The notes: generated by a model from the sequence alone, not told the origin. Counted from the first letter of the stretch, positions 8,046 to 16,379 are shown. The stretch is DNA of 64,000 nucleotides from JBCDCU01 sp039180865 (GCA_039180865.1 JBCDCZ010000002.1:5118-69117); one strand, 5' to 3'. Numbers and translations: made by a program.

Positions 8046-8426
8046 ATGACGCAGGACCACCCGAATATCGCTTTGATGAAAATGCTCGACCCGCGTGATC
8101 TCGACGCCTCCGAGCAACGGTTCGCCGAGACCTTTGTGTGGCATTACATCAACCCCAACCTGCCAGATCTTGAGGGGGATTATATCGGTTTCGAGGGCCT
8201 GAAACGATTCTTCGGGGCTCTCGCCGGAAAGACCGCCGGCACTTTCAGAGTAGAACCTCTTTCCATCTCAGCCGCAGGCGACGAGCTTGTGGTGACACAT
8301 GTGCGCGATACGATGAAGCTTGCGGGCGTCGAGACCGTGGTCGATGCGGTCGTTGTCTGGCGGATCGTTGGCGGCAAATTCGCTGAAGCCTGGGATATCC
8401 CGACTGCCTACACTTTTCCCGATTGA
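8046..8426 (+). CDS. NTF2-fold (SnoaL-like) protein
   Basis: This 126-residue cytoplasmic protein has the NTF2-like alpha+beta barrel pattern. An N-terminal helical part ends in FAETFVWHYINPNLPDLEGDY, a helix-strand pair follows (GFEGLKRFFGALAGKT), then strand pairs TFRVEPLSISAAGDELVVTHVR and VVDAVVVWRIVGGKFAEAW, with the closing WDIPTAYTF. SnoaL-like members include polyketide cyclases, isomerases and ligand carriers. The WDI ending resembles small-molecule isomerase-type proteins, but no catalytic residue can be assigned. It is preceded by a terminator-like hairpin and convergent with an SDR gene. Confidence 0.78.
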   Translation: MTQDHPNIALMKMLDPRDLDASEQRFAETFVWHYINPNLPDLEGDYIGFEGLKRFFGALAGKTAGTFRVEPLSISAAGDELVVTHVRDTMKLAGVETVVDAVVVWRIVGGKFAEAWDIPTAYTFPD

Positions 8427-8488
8427 TGGGATTGGGAGTGGTTAAAAAATAACCTGTCGGAATGCTGTACGCTGGTTTTACTTGCCAA

Positions 8489-9370
8489 TCACTCCGCGCT
8501 CCCTCCCTCACCTCTCAATGCCTGGTCCAACAAGGCGACCAATTCTCTCTGGGTGTCTTCGTTTGCCACCGCTTTCGGCAGTGTTCTGAATTTCCGGTTC
8601 GCAACAAACAGACCAGAGCGTCCGTTGAACGCTTCTGGATCTGCGCTCGCGACAACCTTCGCCGCCTGCTTATCCGGCGCGCTGAACAACAAAGGCGCGA
8701 GCCATTGCAGCGGTTTCGGCATTGCTGAGTTTCCGCTTGTGGTCATCGCGGTTCTTGTTGCGCCCGGATCGATCGCGCGGATCAGAATATTGTCGTCTGC
8801 AAGCCTTTCGCTCAGGGCTGGCGCAAGCGCTGTCGCCGCCAATTTTGTCTGTCCATAAGTGCTCATTAATCCGCCCACTTTGCCGGGCCTAGCGAGGTCA
8901 TGCAGTTTCAGAGACTTTTGCGCGTTTACAGCACTTGACGAAAAGATCACGACCATTGCGGGTGTCTGACCCAACGGCCGCGCCATTTTTCCGGTAAGGC
9001 CCATGGTCAGGTGATACCTGGCCAGCACATTCACCGCGAATTGCGATTCAAATCCCTGCGCGCTCAACATTCTTTGTGCAGTCAGAACCCCTGAGTTGTT
9101 GTAAAGCGTGTCAATGCGCCCCGGCAGACGATAAATCGTGTCAATCGCTGCCTGGATCTCAACCGTATCCATCAGATCTGCAATGATGATTTCAATCCTC
9201 AAAGACGGATTGACGGAAAGAAGTTCAGTCTTCTGCGACTGCGATTTTGCTTCAGATCGATTGACCAGAATCAGATCCTTGCCTGCGGTTGCGAGTTGTT
9301 TGGCAATCTCGCTCCCAATGCCACCTGTAGACCCTGTAATGACAGTCCAATTTGCATCAGTCTCGGTCAT
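8489..9370 (-). CDS. Short-chain dehydrogenase/reductase (SDR)
   Basis: This 293-residue NAD(P)-dependent oxidoreductase of the extended-classical or retinol-dehydrogenase-like SDR type shows several family motifs. These are TGSTGGIG near residue 14 for cofactor binding, NRS after strand 2, NNSG at the central strand, a Ser in VVIFSSSAV, and the catalytic Tyr and Lys in STYGQTK. IDPGATRTAM follows. The ATG at 9370 has an AGAGG site. It is divergent from a MarR regulator with 73 bp between, so it is probably derepressed by a MarR ligand. The substrate cannot be predicted. Confidence 0.9.
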   Translation of the reverse strand: MTETDANWTVITGSTGGIGSEIAKQLATAGKDLILVNRSEAKSQSQKTELLSVNPSLRIEIIIADLMDTVEIQAAIDTIYRLPGRIDTLYNNSGVLTAQRMLSAQGFESQFAVNVLARYHLTMGLTGKMARPLGQTPAMVVIFSSSAVNAQKSLKLHDLARPGKVGGLMSTYGQTKLAATALAPALSERLADDNILIRAIDPGATRTAMTTSGNSAMPKPLQWLAPLLFSAPDKQAAKVVASADPEAFNGRSGLFVANRKFRTLPKAVANEDTQRELVALLDQALRGEGGSAE

Positions 9371-9443
9371 CGGTTACCTCTTCTAAGACGTGCACACGGT
9401 GTATTTCTTCATAGTGTATATGTAAACTTATTGAGGTTCGCAA

Positions 9444-9869
9444 GTGACACTTTCTCCGGCTGACGCTCTTTGTGAATTCGTGCCACCATTTCTTCGCTTC
9501 CTGCGGGAGGGGACTGCGAAGATCGATCTGTCTCCTGCCCGGTTTCAGATCCTGCAGGCGCTGCGTCAGGCGCAACCCAGCTCGATGGTGGAACTCGCTG
9601 ACAGATTGTCGGTCACCAAACGCAACATCACGAGCCTTGTTGATGCGCTTGAAATGGATGGATTGGTCAAACGAAGCCCGCATCCGACCGACAGGCGGTC
9701 GAAACTCGTCGCTCTGACCGAGAAGGGCGAGGCAACGTCCCGGGAAGCTGCAAAGCTTCAAAGACAACATCTTGAAGACCTGATCGCCACTCTGACGCTG
9801 GAACAGCAGGCTCTGATGGCTGAAGCGCTCGTACAGCTCACCGAAGCGATGACGTTAGATCGTGGCTAG
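9444..9869 (+). CDS. MarR-family transcriptional regulator
   Basis: This is a 141-residue winged-helix regulator. The MarR core is plain: SPARFQILQALRQAQPSSMVELADRLSVTKRNITSLV, then the wing DGLVKRSPHPTDRRSKLVALTEKG, then dimerisation helices. The start is GTG 9444, preceded by GAGG at a good distance. It is divergent from the SDR gene and so probably represses it, and itself, until a small aromatic or lipophilic ligand binds. It is convergent with the thiazoline-carboxylate-hydrolase-like gene. Confidence 0.92.
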   Translation: MTLSPADALCEFVPPFLRFLREGTAKIDLSPARFQILQALRQAQPSSMVELADRLSVTKRNITSLVDALEMDGLVKRSPHPTDRRSKLVALTEKGEATSREAAKLQRQHLEDLIATLTLEQQALMAEALVQLTEAMTLDRG

Positions 9870-9932
9870 GAGCCCGACGTTGCCGAATAAGATGAAATTC
9901 AGACGGTGTTGAGCCGGCAGCGGCGACGGGCC

Positions 9933-10595
9933 TTATTGTGATGTGCGATGGGGTGAGCGTTGCAGCCCTTTAATGCGCCAGCGAAAATCGCAATAGGCCG
10001 AGCCATCCGCAATCGTCTGCGAGCGTACCAGATCAACCCCGAAAGTTTCCGCGGCGCCATAGTCGAGGTTGCACGCCCCAAAGGGCGTCGCTTCGGGTGA
10101 GCCCATCGTCTTGAAGTAATCGGCAAGCGGGCAGCGCGTCACGTCGAAGGCGACCACTTCGCCCTCTTCCGGCTTTCTTTGGCGGTGGATGAAGGCAGCG
10201 GAGAAGAAATAGCCGGTCAGGATACTGAGGACCCATTTGACCCGCGCGCCCCTTTTTGCGCTTCTCAGCCTTGAGACGGTATAAAGAAATGCGGGCGACG
10301 GTCGGTAGACCTTCATGCCGACTGCTTCGATGATCGGCCCCGCCTCCTTTAGAGGAAGCCGGTGATCCTTGAGTGCACGATAAAGTGCCAGGTTCCACTC
10401 CATTTGCCGCATCATCATGTTGACGGAAAAAGTATGGCGAGGACGGTTTGGCTTGAGCCGCCTTTGCCAGCGTAAGGTCTGTGCCCAGATCTCTTCCCAG
10501 CCATAGGGGAACCGTTCCCTCAGTGTAGGGAGGGCAGCCTGCCGAAACGCGTAATTCGGCGCAAACACATAATAAAAAAGATCGAGAGTCATCAT
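9933..10595 (-). CDS. L-2-amino-thiazoline-4-carboxylic-acid-hydrolase-like protein
   Basis: This 220-residue protein resembles the ATC hydrolase family, in which the founding enzyme opens the thiazoline ring on the way to L-cysteine. The family core is at the C-terminus: FDVTRCPLADYFKTMG, FGACNLDYGAAETFG and ADGSAYCDFRWRIKG, with conserved Cys, Asp and Arg. The start is ATG 10595 (an ATG also follows at 10592) behind GGAAAGG. An upstream start at 10730 would overlap the preceding gene by 14 nt and add a poorly matching 45 residues. It is last in the DUF5996-GNAT-MBL-ATC operon. Many homologues outside Pseudomonas have no tested activity, so the substrate is uncertain. Confidence 0.78.
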   Translation of the reverse strand: MMTLDLFYYVFAPNYAFRQAALPTLRERFPYGWEEIWAQTLRWQRRLKPNRPRHTFSVNMMMRQMEWNLALYRALKDHRLPLKEAGPIIEAVGMKVYRPSPAFLYTVSRLRSAKRGARVKWVLSILTGYFFSAAFIHRQRKPEEGEVVAFDVTRCPLADYFKTMGSPEATPFGACNLDYGAAETFGVDLVRSQTIADGSAYCDFRWRIKGLQRSPHRTSQ

Positions 10596-10716
10596 CCGCC
10601 TTTCCGACACCCTTTTCCAGGGCCCTCTTCGGGCAATCAAACTGAGGGATTCTACGTGGGAATTGGGCAGCTGTCCTTGCGCTCGATCAATAACGCACGG
10701 GTCGATCACTGTGCGG

Positions 10717-11454
10717 TTATATATCGACACTCAAACCGTCATAGGCGCATTCGTGGGAAAGCGCTCCCACGCGCGACAGCATGTCGTCATTCATATGGGT
10801 GAGGATGAGACGCTTCGGCTGAATCAAAGGAAGCTTTTCTTCCAGCGTTCTCAAATCGAGATGAAGCGGTACCTTCTTCTCATAGAAATACGCTTCGGCA
10901 ATCATGAGATCGGCATTGCGGCCGATGTCGATCAAAGCGTCCGTCCACTCCGTATCGCCGGTATAGGAAAGGATCTTTCCCTCAGCCCCGATCCTGTAAG
11001 CATGAAACGGACCTTCCGGCTTGCCGTGCCGCACACGAGCGGTTGTCACTTTCACATCGTCGAAACGCACGGTCTCGCCGGGTGAAAGCTCTTGAAGCGT
11101 GAGCTCGAATTTCGGGTGAACCTTTGACGAGCCCGGAAAGGTCGTCTCCATCACGCGGATATACCAGTCTTCGAGGCCAACTGGGCCAAAGATTGAAAGC
11201 GGCCGATGGCGTTTTGAGAAGAATTGCGCGTCGAGCATAAAGTAAGGAATGCCGCCGAAGTGATCGCCGTGAAAATGGGTGATCAGGATCGCGTCGATTG
11301 TATTCGGATCAAGGTTTTGGGCTTTGAGCGCAATCATGGAAGACGCGCCGCAATCAATTAAAAATGCGCCCGTTTCGTGGCTCACATGAAAGCAGGTGTT
11401 AAACCGCCCGCCGCTTCCAAACGCATCGCCCGATCCTGCAAAGGTGATCTTCAT
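10717..11454 (-). CDS. MBL-fold metallo-hydrolase (RNase Z-like)
   Basis: This 245-residue member of the metallo-beta-lactamase superfamily has the binuclear-metal motif HFHGDH in ILITHFHGDHFGG, a later GDT(E) Asp ligand in SYTGDTEW, and the final His in LILTHMND. The N-terminal TFAGSGDAFGSGGRFNTCF and the overall layout match RNase Z-like and arylsulfatase-like phosphodiesterases rather than glyoxalase II. It probably cleaves a phosphodiester or ester in the cytoplasm, since no signal peptide is present. It is the third gene of a minus-strand operon, 72 bp after the GNAT gene and followed by the thiazoline-carboxylate-hydrolase-like gene. Confidence 0.88.
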   Translation of the reverse strand: MKITFAGSGDAFGSGGRFNTCFHVSHETGAFLIDCGASSMIALKAQNLDPNTIDAILITHFHGDHFGGIPYFMLDAQFFSKRHRPLSIFGPVGLEDWYIRVMETTFPGSSKVHPKFELTLQELSPGETVRFDDVKVTTARVRHGKPEGPFHAYRIGAEGKILSYTGDTEWTDALIDIGRNADLMIAEAYFYEKKVPLHLDLRTLEEKLPLIQPKRLILTHMNDDMLSRVGALSHECAYDGLSVDI

Positions 11455-11526
11455 GCCCTTATTCCATTTGGTGTGACCGGAATAAAGCCGATTGGGCGGG
11501 ATGCAGAGGAACTGAGCCTTCGACCC

Positions 11527-11829
11527 TCAAACATTCACCACATCGTGCCAGTCGGGATGCTTCAATGCCTGTGCTCTAAAAAACGGGCAGAGCGGCATGA
11601 TTTTGAGACCCTTTTCGCGCGAATCCGCCACGACGCGCGCGGCAAGGGCAGCGCCGACGCCAAGGCGGCGAAAACTGTCCGGCACGCCGGTATGATCGAC
11701 AATGATCATCGTGCTTCCGGCCTTGGAAAACGTCAGTTCACCCGGTTCGTCATGGCCGTCAACCACCGCAACATAGCGCCCCTTGCTGTCGCCGTCTTCC
11801 AGCGTGATCGTCACCTTCTCTGCTGCCAT
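11527..11829 (-). CDS. GNAT N-acetyltransferase, YidJ-like short form
   Basis: This 100-residue short GNAT-fold protein has the acetyl-CoA loop FRRLGVGAALAARVVADSREKG and the closing MPLCPFFRAQALKHPDWHDVV. That ending is the signature of the small Gcn5-related (YidJ/GNAT_YidJ) subgroup. The start is ATG 11829 (MAAEKVTITLE) with AGAAGGAA upstream; a longer in-frame reading into the preceding gene is unlikely. The preceding DUF5996 gene ends 14 bp upstream, so the two are co-transcribed and perhaps translationally coupled. The acceptor substrate is unknown. Confidence 0.88.
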   Translation of the reverse strand: MAAEKVTITLEDGDSKGRYVAVVDGHDEPGELTFSKAGSTMIIVDHTGVPDSFRRLGVGAALAARVVADSREKGLKIMPLCPFFRAQALKHPDWHDVVNV

Positions 11830-11843
11830 CGGAACAGTTCCTT

Positions 11844-12797
11844 CTATTGGGGCGCTATGCGTGGGACACCCGGTTCGCCGAGCGCACATTCAAGCGCCGC
11901 GCGATCCCATTTACCAGTGATCGCGGCTGCCTCATAGGTGGATTGCAGGAAATGAAGAAGCGTTTCTTCCGGATCGTCTGACCTGCGCACGGCCTCATAA
12001 GGCAGAAGGAACTCGCCAAGGTCTTTGCTCCAATAGGCTTCCTCCGGGAAGACGGGGTGGTCAGAGAACACGTCCGGCGTCGGATAGCAGTAAGAATAAA
12101 ACATCGGCTCGCCAACGCCGGCACCTGCCCAAAACCCGGCGGATGAGACTTCATGGGAATAGGCTTCGCGCGTCACGCTATCGGGAAGGTTCGGAACCCC
12201 GCCTGGATGGGGCGGCGCCTCGCGGCCTGAAAAACGGGTGACGGCGAGATCGAACGAGCCCCAGAAGAGATGGGCCGGCGAGGATTTGCCCAAGTAAGAC
12301 GTGCGGAAGCGCGAAAAGACCGATTCAATGCGGATAAGTGCTGCATGAAACCGTTCAACCGCGTCCCGGTCATAAGGGCGTTCCACGGTGTCCTTCACGA
12401 AAGGGACCGCATCCTTGATTTCATTCGGGCTTCCATGAATTGCGAAGGTCTGGCCGAGCCCCTCAACTGCATAAGCGACCCTGCGGTGGAATTCCGCGAT
12501 GCTCATAACTTCCAGCGCAAAAGCCTCACGGCGGCCGCCGGTCGTCTCAGCAACAAAAATATGATCGTAGAGATCGAGTGTCAGTGTCGTTTGATCCGCT
12601 CCGTTCGGAATCGGCCCGGTGGTGAGCCCGCGTGGTGTGATGTAAAGCGTCGCGTGCCAGGAATGGATCATCCAGGGTGTGAGCGCGAGACGGTATTTAC
12701 CGATGATCTGGCTCCAGAGATGAAGGGCATCATGGGTTTTTACCCAGGGCTCGAACGGAATGTCGGGCCAGGGTTTATCTTTTGGTGCGATCGTCAT
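11844..12797 (-). CDS. DUF5996 family protein
   Basis: This 317-residue soluble protein matches the DUF5996 family. It opens WPDIPFEPWVKTHDALHLWSQIIGKYRLAL and carries HSWHATLYITPRGLTTG, FHAALIRIESVFSRF and HLFWGSFDLAVTRFSGREAPPHPGG, then a PMFYSYCYPTPDVF segment. The family is widespread in bacteria but has no assigned activity. The conserved His, Trp and Asp residues suggest an enzyme or metal binder, which is inference only. It is the first gene of the four-gene minus-strand operon, 234 bp from the divergent gene at 13032. Confidence 0.85.
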   Translation of the reverse strand: MTIAPKDKPWPDIPFEPWVKTHDALHLWSQIIGKYRLALTPWMIHSWHATLYITPRGLTTGPIPNGADQTTLTLDLYDHIFVAETTGGRREAFALEVMSIAEFHRRVAYAVEGLGQTFAIHGSPNEIKDAVPFVKDTVERPYDRDAVERFHAALIRIESVFSRFRTSYLGKSSPAHLFWGSFDLAVTRFSGREAPPHPGGVPNLPDSVTREAYSHEVSSAGFWAGAGVGEPMFYSYCYPTPDVFSDHPVFPEEAYWSKDLGEFLLPYEAVRRSDDPEETLLHFLQSTYEAAAITGKWDRAALECALGEPGVPRIAPQ

Positions 12798-13031
12798 GGG
12801 GCCAGACCTTTCCCGACTGCCGGTTTTTTCTAAGATTTAGGCCATATCGACGTTATCGCAATGGCAGTTAATACCAAGTCCGCAGGATTGCGTTTTGGGG
12901 TGTGTGAATGTGTGTATTAAAGTCGATTCAAGGGTTCGAGCTGTCCGACACGCCTTGGTTTCAGGGGCTTTTTCAATTGTTTTCTCTTATAAAATAGATT
13001 AGAACATACCATGAACATTATAGAGGCAGTG

Positions 13032-13490
13032 ATGAGCGATTTGAGCGACTATGACGCAAAGTCCGGTACTCTTGTGCCGGTTTTTACCGTGGAAGTACAG
13101 ACACTTCCTGAAGATACCGACCGTATTCTCGACGAAGTCATGAAGGTCCATCCGCTCAGCTTCGGACGCTATCAGCGCAATGCCAGCATTTCGGCAGTCG
13201 GCAAGGAAACGGCGCAACCGGAATCCAATTCGACAACGACAAGCCATGTTCCGGGCTTTCAGGCGGGATCAACTGAGACCTATCCGATGGTGGAATTGAA
13301 GATCTCCATAGAGCGCGACCTCGATCAGCTCGCCCAGGTAATGGATGCGATCATCTATGCCCACCATTACGAAGAGCCGGTCATTTTCGTGCGAGAGGAT
13401 TGGGCAAGCCGCGCGGCCTATGATCCAAAGAGCGACAATCCCAACCGCTGGTGGAACAATGGCAAGGGCCTGCCGGACCGACTTGAGTGA
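13032..13490 (+). CDS. Stand-alone NIF3-insert/CutA-like (YqfO-type) domain protein
   Basis: This 152-residue protein resembles the ferredoxin-like domain found inserted in NIF3/YqfO proteins and related to CutA1. It shows EVQTLPEDTDRILDEVMKVHPLSFGRYQRN, then the loop with serine and threonine residues, GSTETYPMVELKISIERD and the diagnostic AIIYAHHYEEPVIFV (AHPYEEP in the family). The start is ATG 13032 with AGAGG 5 nt upstream; an in-frame ATG at 13011 lacks such a site. The C-terminal DNPNRWWNNGKGLPDRLE is an extra tail. The family forms trimers and may bind metal or small ligands, but function is not established. It is monocistronic. Confidence 0.65.
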   Translation: MSDLSDYDAKSGTLVPVFTVEVQTLPEDTDRILDEVMKVHPLSFGRYQRNASISAVGKETAQPESNSTTTSHVPGFQAGSTETYPMVELKISIERDLDQLAQVMDAIIYAHHYEEPVIFVREDWASRAAYDPKSDNPNRWWNNGKGLPDRLE

Positions 13491-13527
13491 CGTTGGATGA
13501 GAGGACGTGCTATTCGCTTGTTTCCCC

Positions 13528-13551
13528 GGCCTCCGAGCTGGCCTCCGAGCT
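13528..13551. repeat. Tandem 12-bp duplication
   Basis: GGCCTCCGAGCT occurs twice in direct succession, followed by a partial GGAGC. It lies in the 276-bp gap between the NIF3-insert-like gene and the DUF5519 gene, which otherwise shows no gene or clear signal. It is probably a replication-slippage product without function. Confidence 0.6.
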
Positions 13552-13766
13552 GGAGCCCAAAAAAACGTGGGGCCGACGACTGTAGGTGATCGCTGTCCCA
13601 CTTCGCCCGTTCAGAAATAAACTGGCGCTATAGAGCCAATCTCCCCTGCTCCCGATCAAACTGAACGTTCGTGCTGGATCCCGACTCAAAACAGAGTTTA
13701 CAACGTTAAAGGACCGTGAGGTTCAGGCGTGATCCGGCGCAAAAAGCGAAGTCCCCTCACGCCGCC

Positions 13767-14249
13767 TCAGCCGTCAACCCTTCTTCCCGTTGCAAACTCA
13801 TAGGACCGCGCGACAATGGTTTTTACTGTCTCCAGTTCATCCCCATTGCGCGGAGAGTAGACCATGATGAGGCCGGGAGGAAGGCGCCCGAGTGTAACGA
13901 GAAAGTGGTCCTCACCGAATCCCGCTTCGATCACCACTTTGGCATCCTCTGGCGTCACTTGAACATGCATGCTTCCATTGTCTGGATGCGGGTGAATATG
14001 GGCAAATTCCCGCCCGATCATGAACGCGTCGTGATTACACTTGCACTCTTCGTGCAGAACAAGCGCCCGGGCGCCTGGAACAGAAATCCCGCTATGCTCG
14101 TTCGCAACGTTCGGCAGCGAAAAACACCATTCGTGAAGTTTCTCAATCACGTCATCCGGCCCATGCTGATTAAGCTGTGCATGGGGGATCCGGCTGGTTG
14201 TGTCCGGTTTTGGCCCGACGCGCTGGGGCAGAGTGAGTGCTGATGCCAT
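13767..14249 (-). CDS. Luciferase-domain (DUF5519) family protein
   Basis: This is a 160-residue protein of the DUF5519 'luciferase family' type. The name comes from a weak link to luciferase-regulating sequences, not from proven light emission. The diagnostic core is present: GREFAHIHPHPDNGSMHVQVTP with its HxHP pair, then AGFGEDHFLVTLGRLPPGLIMVYSPRNGDELETV. The start is ATG 14249, with GGAG about nine bases upstream. In-frame ATGs at 14261 and 14300 have no such site. It is divergent from a LysR regulator across a region with three TTTTTnGCAAA-like repeats. The biochemical role is unknown. Confidence 0.8.
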   Translation of the reverse strand: MASALTLPQRVGPKPDTTSRIPHAQLNQHGPDDVIEKLHEWCFSLPNVANEHSGISVPGARALVLHEECKCNHDAFMIGREFAHIHPHPDNGSMHVQVTPEDAKVVIEAGFGEDHFLVTLGRLPPGLIMVYSPRNGDELETVKTIVARSYEFATGRRVDG

Positions 14250-14290
14250 TGGGGTCTCCATCCGATTGCATGGACTGAATATGACTGCTA

Positions 14291-14334
14291 TTTTTCGCAA
14301 ACCAATTCACTCTTTTTGCAAACAGCTTTTGCAT
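14291..14334. promoter_or_regulatory. Three direct repeats between DUF5519 and LysR genes
   Basis: TTTTTCGCAAA (14291-14301), TTTTTGCAAA (14313-14322) and TTTTGCAT (14327-14334) repeat at roughly 20-bp and 14-bp intervals. The last overlaps the LysR start codon at 14333. This arrangement suggests binding of the LysR protein to its own promoter region and to that of the divergent DUF5519 gene. Confidence 0.4.
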
Positions 14335-15241
14335 GAAAGCACAGCGCAGCCGAAAAGATCAAAACCTGGACTGGGCCGACATCCCTTACCTTCTCTCCGT
14401 ATGCGAGGCAGGAAGCCTATCGGGTGCTGCGAAGGCAATGGGCGTCAATCATTCGACTGTGTTCCGCCGAGTTGAAAGCGTAGAGGCGAAACTCGGCGTA
14501 CGGCTTTTTGAGCGCCTTAGCCGCGGCTATGTGATGACCCCTGCGGGCGAGCTCTTTTACGAACGTGCGATCCTTCTCTGCGATGGGCTTGACGGGATCG
14601 AGCGCGAACTCGGCGGTCGGGATCTACGCCTTGAAGGCCGCCTTACCGTTACAACGACGGACTCCCTTCTCCATTGTCTGGCGCCAGTCTTTTCCGCCTT
14701 TCAACAAAAGCATCCGGATGTGGAGTTGCGCCTGGTATCGGATGTCCGTGGGCTTGATCTCATGCAGCGCGATGCGGATATTGCCCTCCGCCCGACCGAC
14801 AATCCCCCGGAGCACTGGGTCGGTAGAAAACTCGCTCCCCTCTCCTTCGCAACCTATGCACATGAGGGTTACTGGAAGGCGGCACGTGACTTGCCGGAAG
14901 AAGACCACCGCTGGGTGATGCTCGGCGATGATCTCAATCAGTCGCCGATGAGCCGGATTACCATCAACCGAAAACATGAAAACGCAAAAGTCACGGTACT
15001 GAACACGATGATGAGCGTTTTCGATCTCGTTTCATCCGGATTCGGGATCGCCGCCATGCCCTGCTATCTCGGCGACACGCAGGAAAAGCTCGTCCGCCTT
15101 CACGAACCAGATGACACCGCCAACTGGCATTTGTGGCTTCTCGCACACCCGGATGTACGCCGTAGCGCGCGGGTGAATGCGTTTTACGATTTCGCAACGT
15201 CGAACATTACGGCCAAGTTTTTTGGAATGCCTGATCCGTAG
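14333..15241 (+). CDS. LysR-family transcriptional regulator
   Basis: This 302-residue LysR protein has its winged helix at about residues 12-75 (SLSGAAKAMGVNHSTVFRRVESVEAKLG). The effector domain is of the CrgA/AmpR-like type, with LTVTTTDSLLHCLAPVFSAF and the FGIAAMPCYLGDTQ segment. The ATG at 14333 overlaps the last of three direct repeats that may be its binding sites. The divergent neighbour, the DUF5519 protein gene 83 bp away, is the likely target. It converges on the STAS protein gene. The inducer is unknown. Confidence 0.9.
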   Translation: MKAQRSRKDQNLDWADIPYLLSVCEAGSLSGAAKAMGVNHSTVFRRVESVEAKLGVRLFERLSRGYVMTPAGELFYERAILLCDGLDGIERELGGRDLRLEGRLTVTTTDSLLHCLAPVFSAFQQKHPDVELRLVSDVRGLDLMQRDADIALRPTDNPPEHWVGRKLAPLSFATYAHEGYWKAARDLPEEDHRWVMLGDDLNQSPMSRITINRKHENAKVTVLNTMMSVFDLVSSGFGIAAMPCYLGDTQEKLVRLHEPDDTANWHLWLLAHPDVRRSARVNAFYDFATSNITAKFFGMPDP

Positions 15242-15274
15242 GGCATCAAGAGGAGGTGGGTTCCTGTCATTCCC

Positions 15275-15646
15275 TCACCCTTTGTCGGCGAGCCACGCCT
15301 CCGCCTTATCAACCTCAGTGAGCCCGAAACCCTTGATCTCGATACCTGGAAAGAGTGCGCCTTCGACTTCGGCAGCCGTCTTGATCCAGCCGGCATCAGT
15401 CAAAACCGCGCAGCGGTCGAACTTTCCGAGGAGCCCGAAGAGTTTCGGCAGGCGGGCCATCTCAACACCCAAGGCCCCAAGGCTCGGCCAGGCCATCTCA
15501 GGGATCGTGTAAAGCATCCGGCCATTTTCGATGCCTTCCGACTTTTCTATGAGATCGTCGAGCGCTTTACGCATCGTGTCTGAATCGATTGCTCCGCTCA
15601 CATGGAGATCGACACGGTTTGCCGAAGGTTTGGTGATTTCGAACAT
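15275..15646 (-). CDS. STAS/SEC14-like (SpoIIAA-like) domain protein
   Basis: This 123-residue single-domain protein is of the SpoIIAA-like type (PF11964-like fold), which covers bacterial proteins related to STAS and SEC14 domains. The pattern is VDLHVSGAIDSDTMRKALDDLI, RMLYTIPEMAWPSLGALGVE and KFDRCAVLTDAGWIKTAAEVE, ending in KAEAWLADKG. The serine phosphorylated in anti-anti-sigma factors is not clearly present, so anti-sigma control should not be assumed. It may bind lipid or protein partners. GGGGAGAACC precedes ATG 15646. It is 99 bp downstream of the TetR gene on the same strand and may share its transcript. Confidence 0.8.
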   Translation of the reverse strand: MFEITKPSANRVDLHVSGAIDSDTMRKALDDLIEKSEGIENGRMLYTIPEMAWPSLGALGVEMARLPKLFGLLGKFDRCAVLTDAGWIKTAAEVEGALFPGIEIKGFGLTEVDKAEAWLADKG

Positions 15647-15745
15647 TGAAGGTTCTCCCCGAAAACGCTTTCGCTACCTCCTTCATTAGGTGGGCGGCAG
15701 CAGTCGGATCTGCAACCTTTTCAAGCAAACCGACGGGAAGAAAAT

Positions 15746-16345
15746 CTACCTAGCGACCCCGTCCAATATCTGATCAACCATTGTCTCAGGCTCAGGCCAT
15801 GGATGGTTGCGGATCGTATTGTAACAAAGGCAGGCACCGATCAGGCTGGATATCAGTCCGTCGGCCCGTCTTCCAACCCCCCCGGCACCGCCGCCCATCA
15901 CATCACCGACCAGCTTACGGAAGATTTGGAACTGTGCTTCTGTCCCGGTGTCGGTCAGGAATGCGTCGACATTGGGCCTGCTGACGTCGTTCGACATGAA
16001 GACGAGGCGGAAATGATCCGGGTTTTCCACCCAATACGTGACAAAGGCGATTGCAGCTGTTTTCAGCCGTTCCAGCGGATCCGAAACATCCGTAAGGCGT
16101 TTAAGGATCTCATCCCCCATTTCTGCAAGGATATGATCCCAGAGCTGCATCAGGATCTCGGTTTTCCCGTCAAAATGGGCATAGAGCGTTGTCGCGGAGC
16201 ATCCAACATCTCGTGAAAGCCGCCGCATGGAAACCGCCTCAAAGCCCTCTTCCTTGTAAATCGCAAGGGCTGCCGCGGCGATCTTTTGACGAAAGCGGAT
16301 TATCTCGTCTTCGCTCCGTGGGGGGCGCCCGACGGTCTTCACCAT
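15746..16345 (-). CDS. TetR-family transcriptional regulator
   Basis: This is a 199-residue regulator. The N-terminal helix-turn-helix is at about residues 18-65 (AIYKEEGFEAVSMRRLSRDVGCSATTLYAHFDGKTEIL), and the ligand-binding helical domain resembles TetR_C_33/WHG types (FVTYWVENPDHFRLVFM). It faces a DUF4345 gene, and the 121-bp gap contains two TGTAACGCGTxTCAATT elements 48 bp apart, each with an ACGCGT-centred palindrome. This strongly suggests repression of both genes by this protein. The ligand may be lipophilic, judging by the membrane-protein target, but that is a guess. Confidence 0.93.
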   Translation of the reverse strand: MVKTVGRPPRSEDEIIRFRQKIAAAALAIYKEEGFEAVSMRRLSRDVGCSATTLYAHFDGKTEILMQLWDHILAEMGDEILKRLTDVSDPLERLKTAAIAFVTYWVENPDHFRLVFMSNDVSRPNVDAFLTDTGTEAQFQIFRKLVGDVMGGGAGGVGRRADGLISSLIGACLCYNTIRNHPWPEPETMVDQILDGVAR

Positions 16346-16363
16346 ATCAGAACTCCGATATAT

Positions 16364-16379
16364 TTGTAACGCGTTTCAA
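16364..16379. promoter_or_regulatory. TetR operator 1 (palindrome)
   Basis: TTGTAACGCGTTTCAA is a palindrome broken only at one symmetric position pair (TTGnAACGCGTTnCAA). It begins 19 bp upstream of the divergent TetR gene start. The 17-bp segment 16365-16381 recurs with one change at 16413-16429. Confidence 0.65.
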
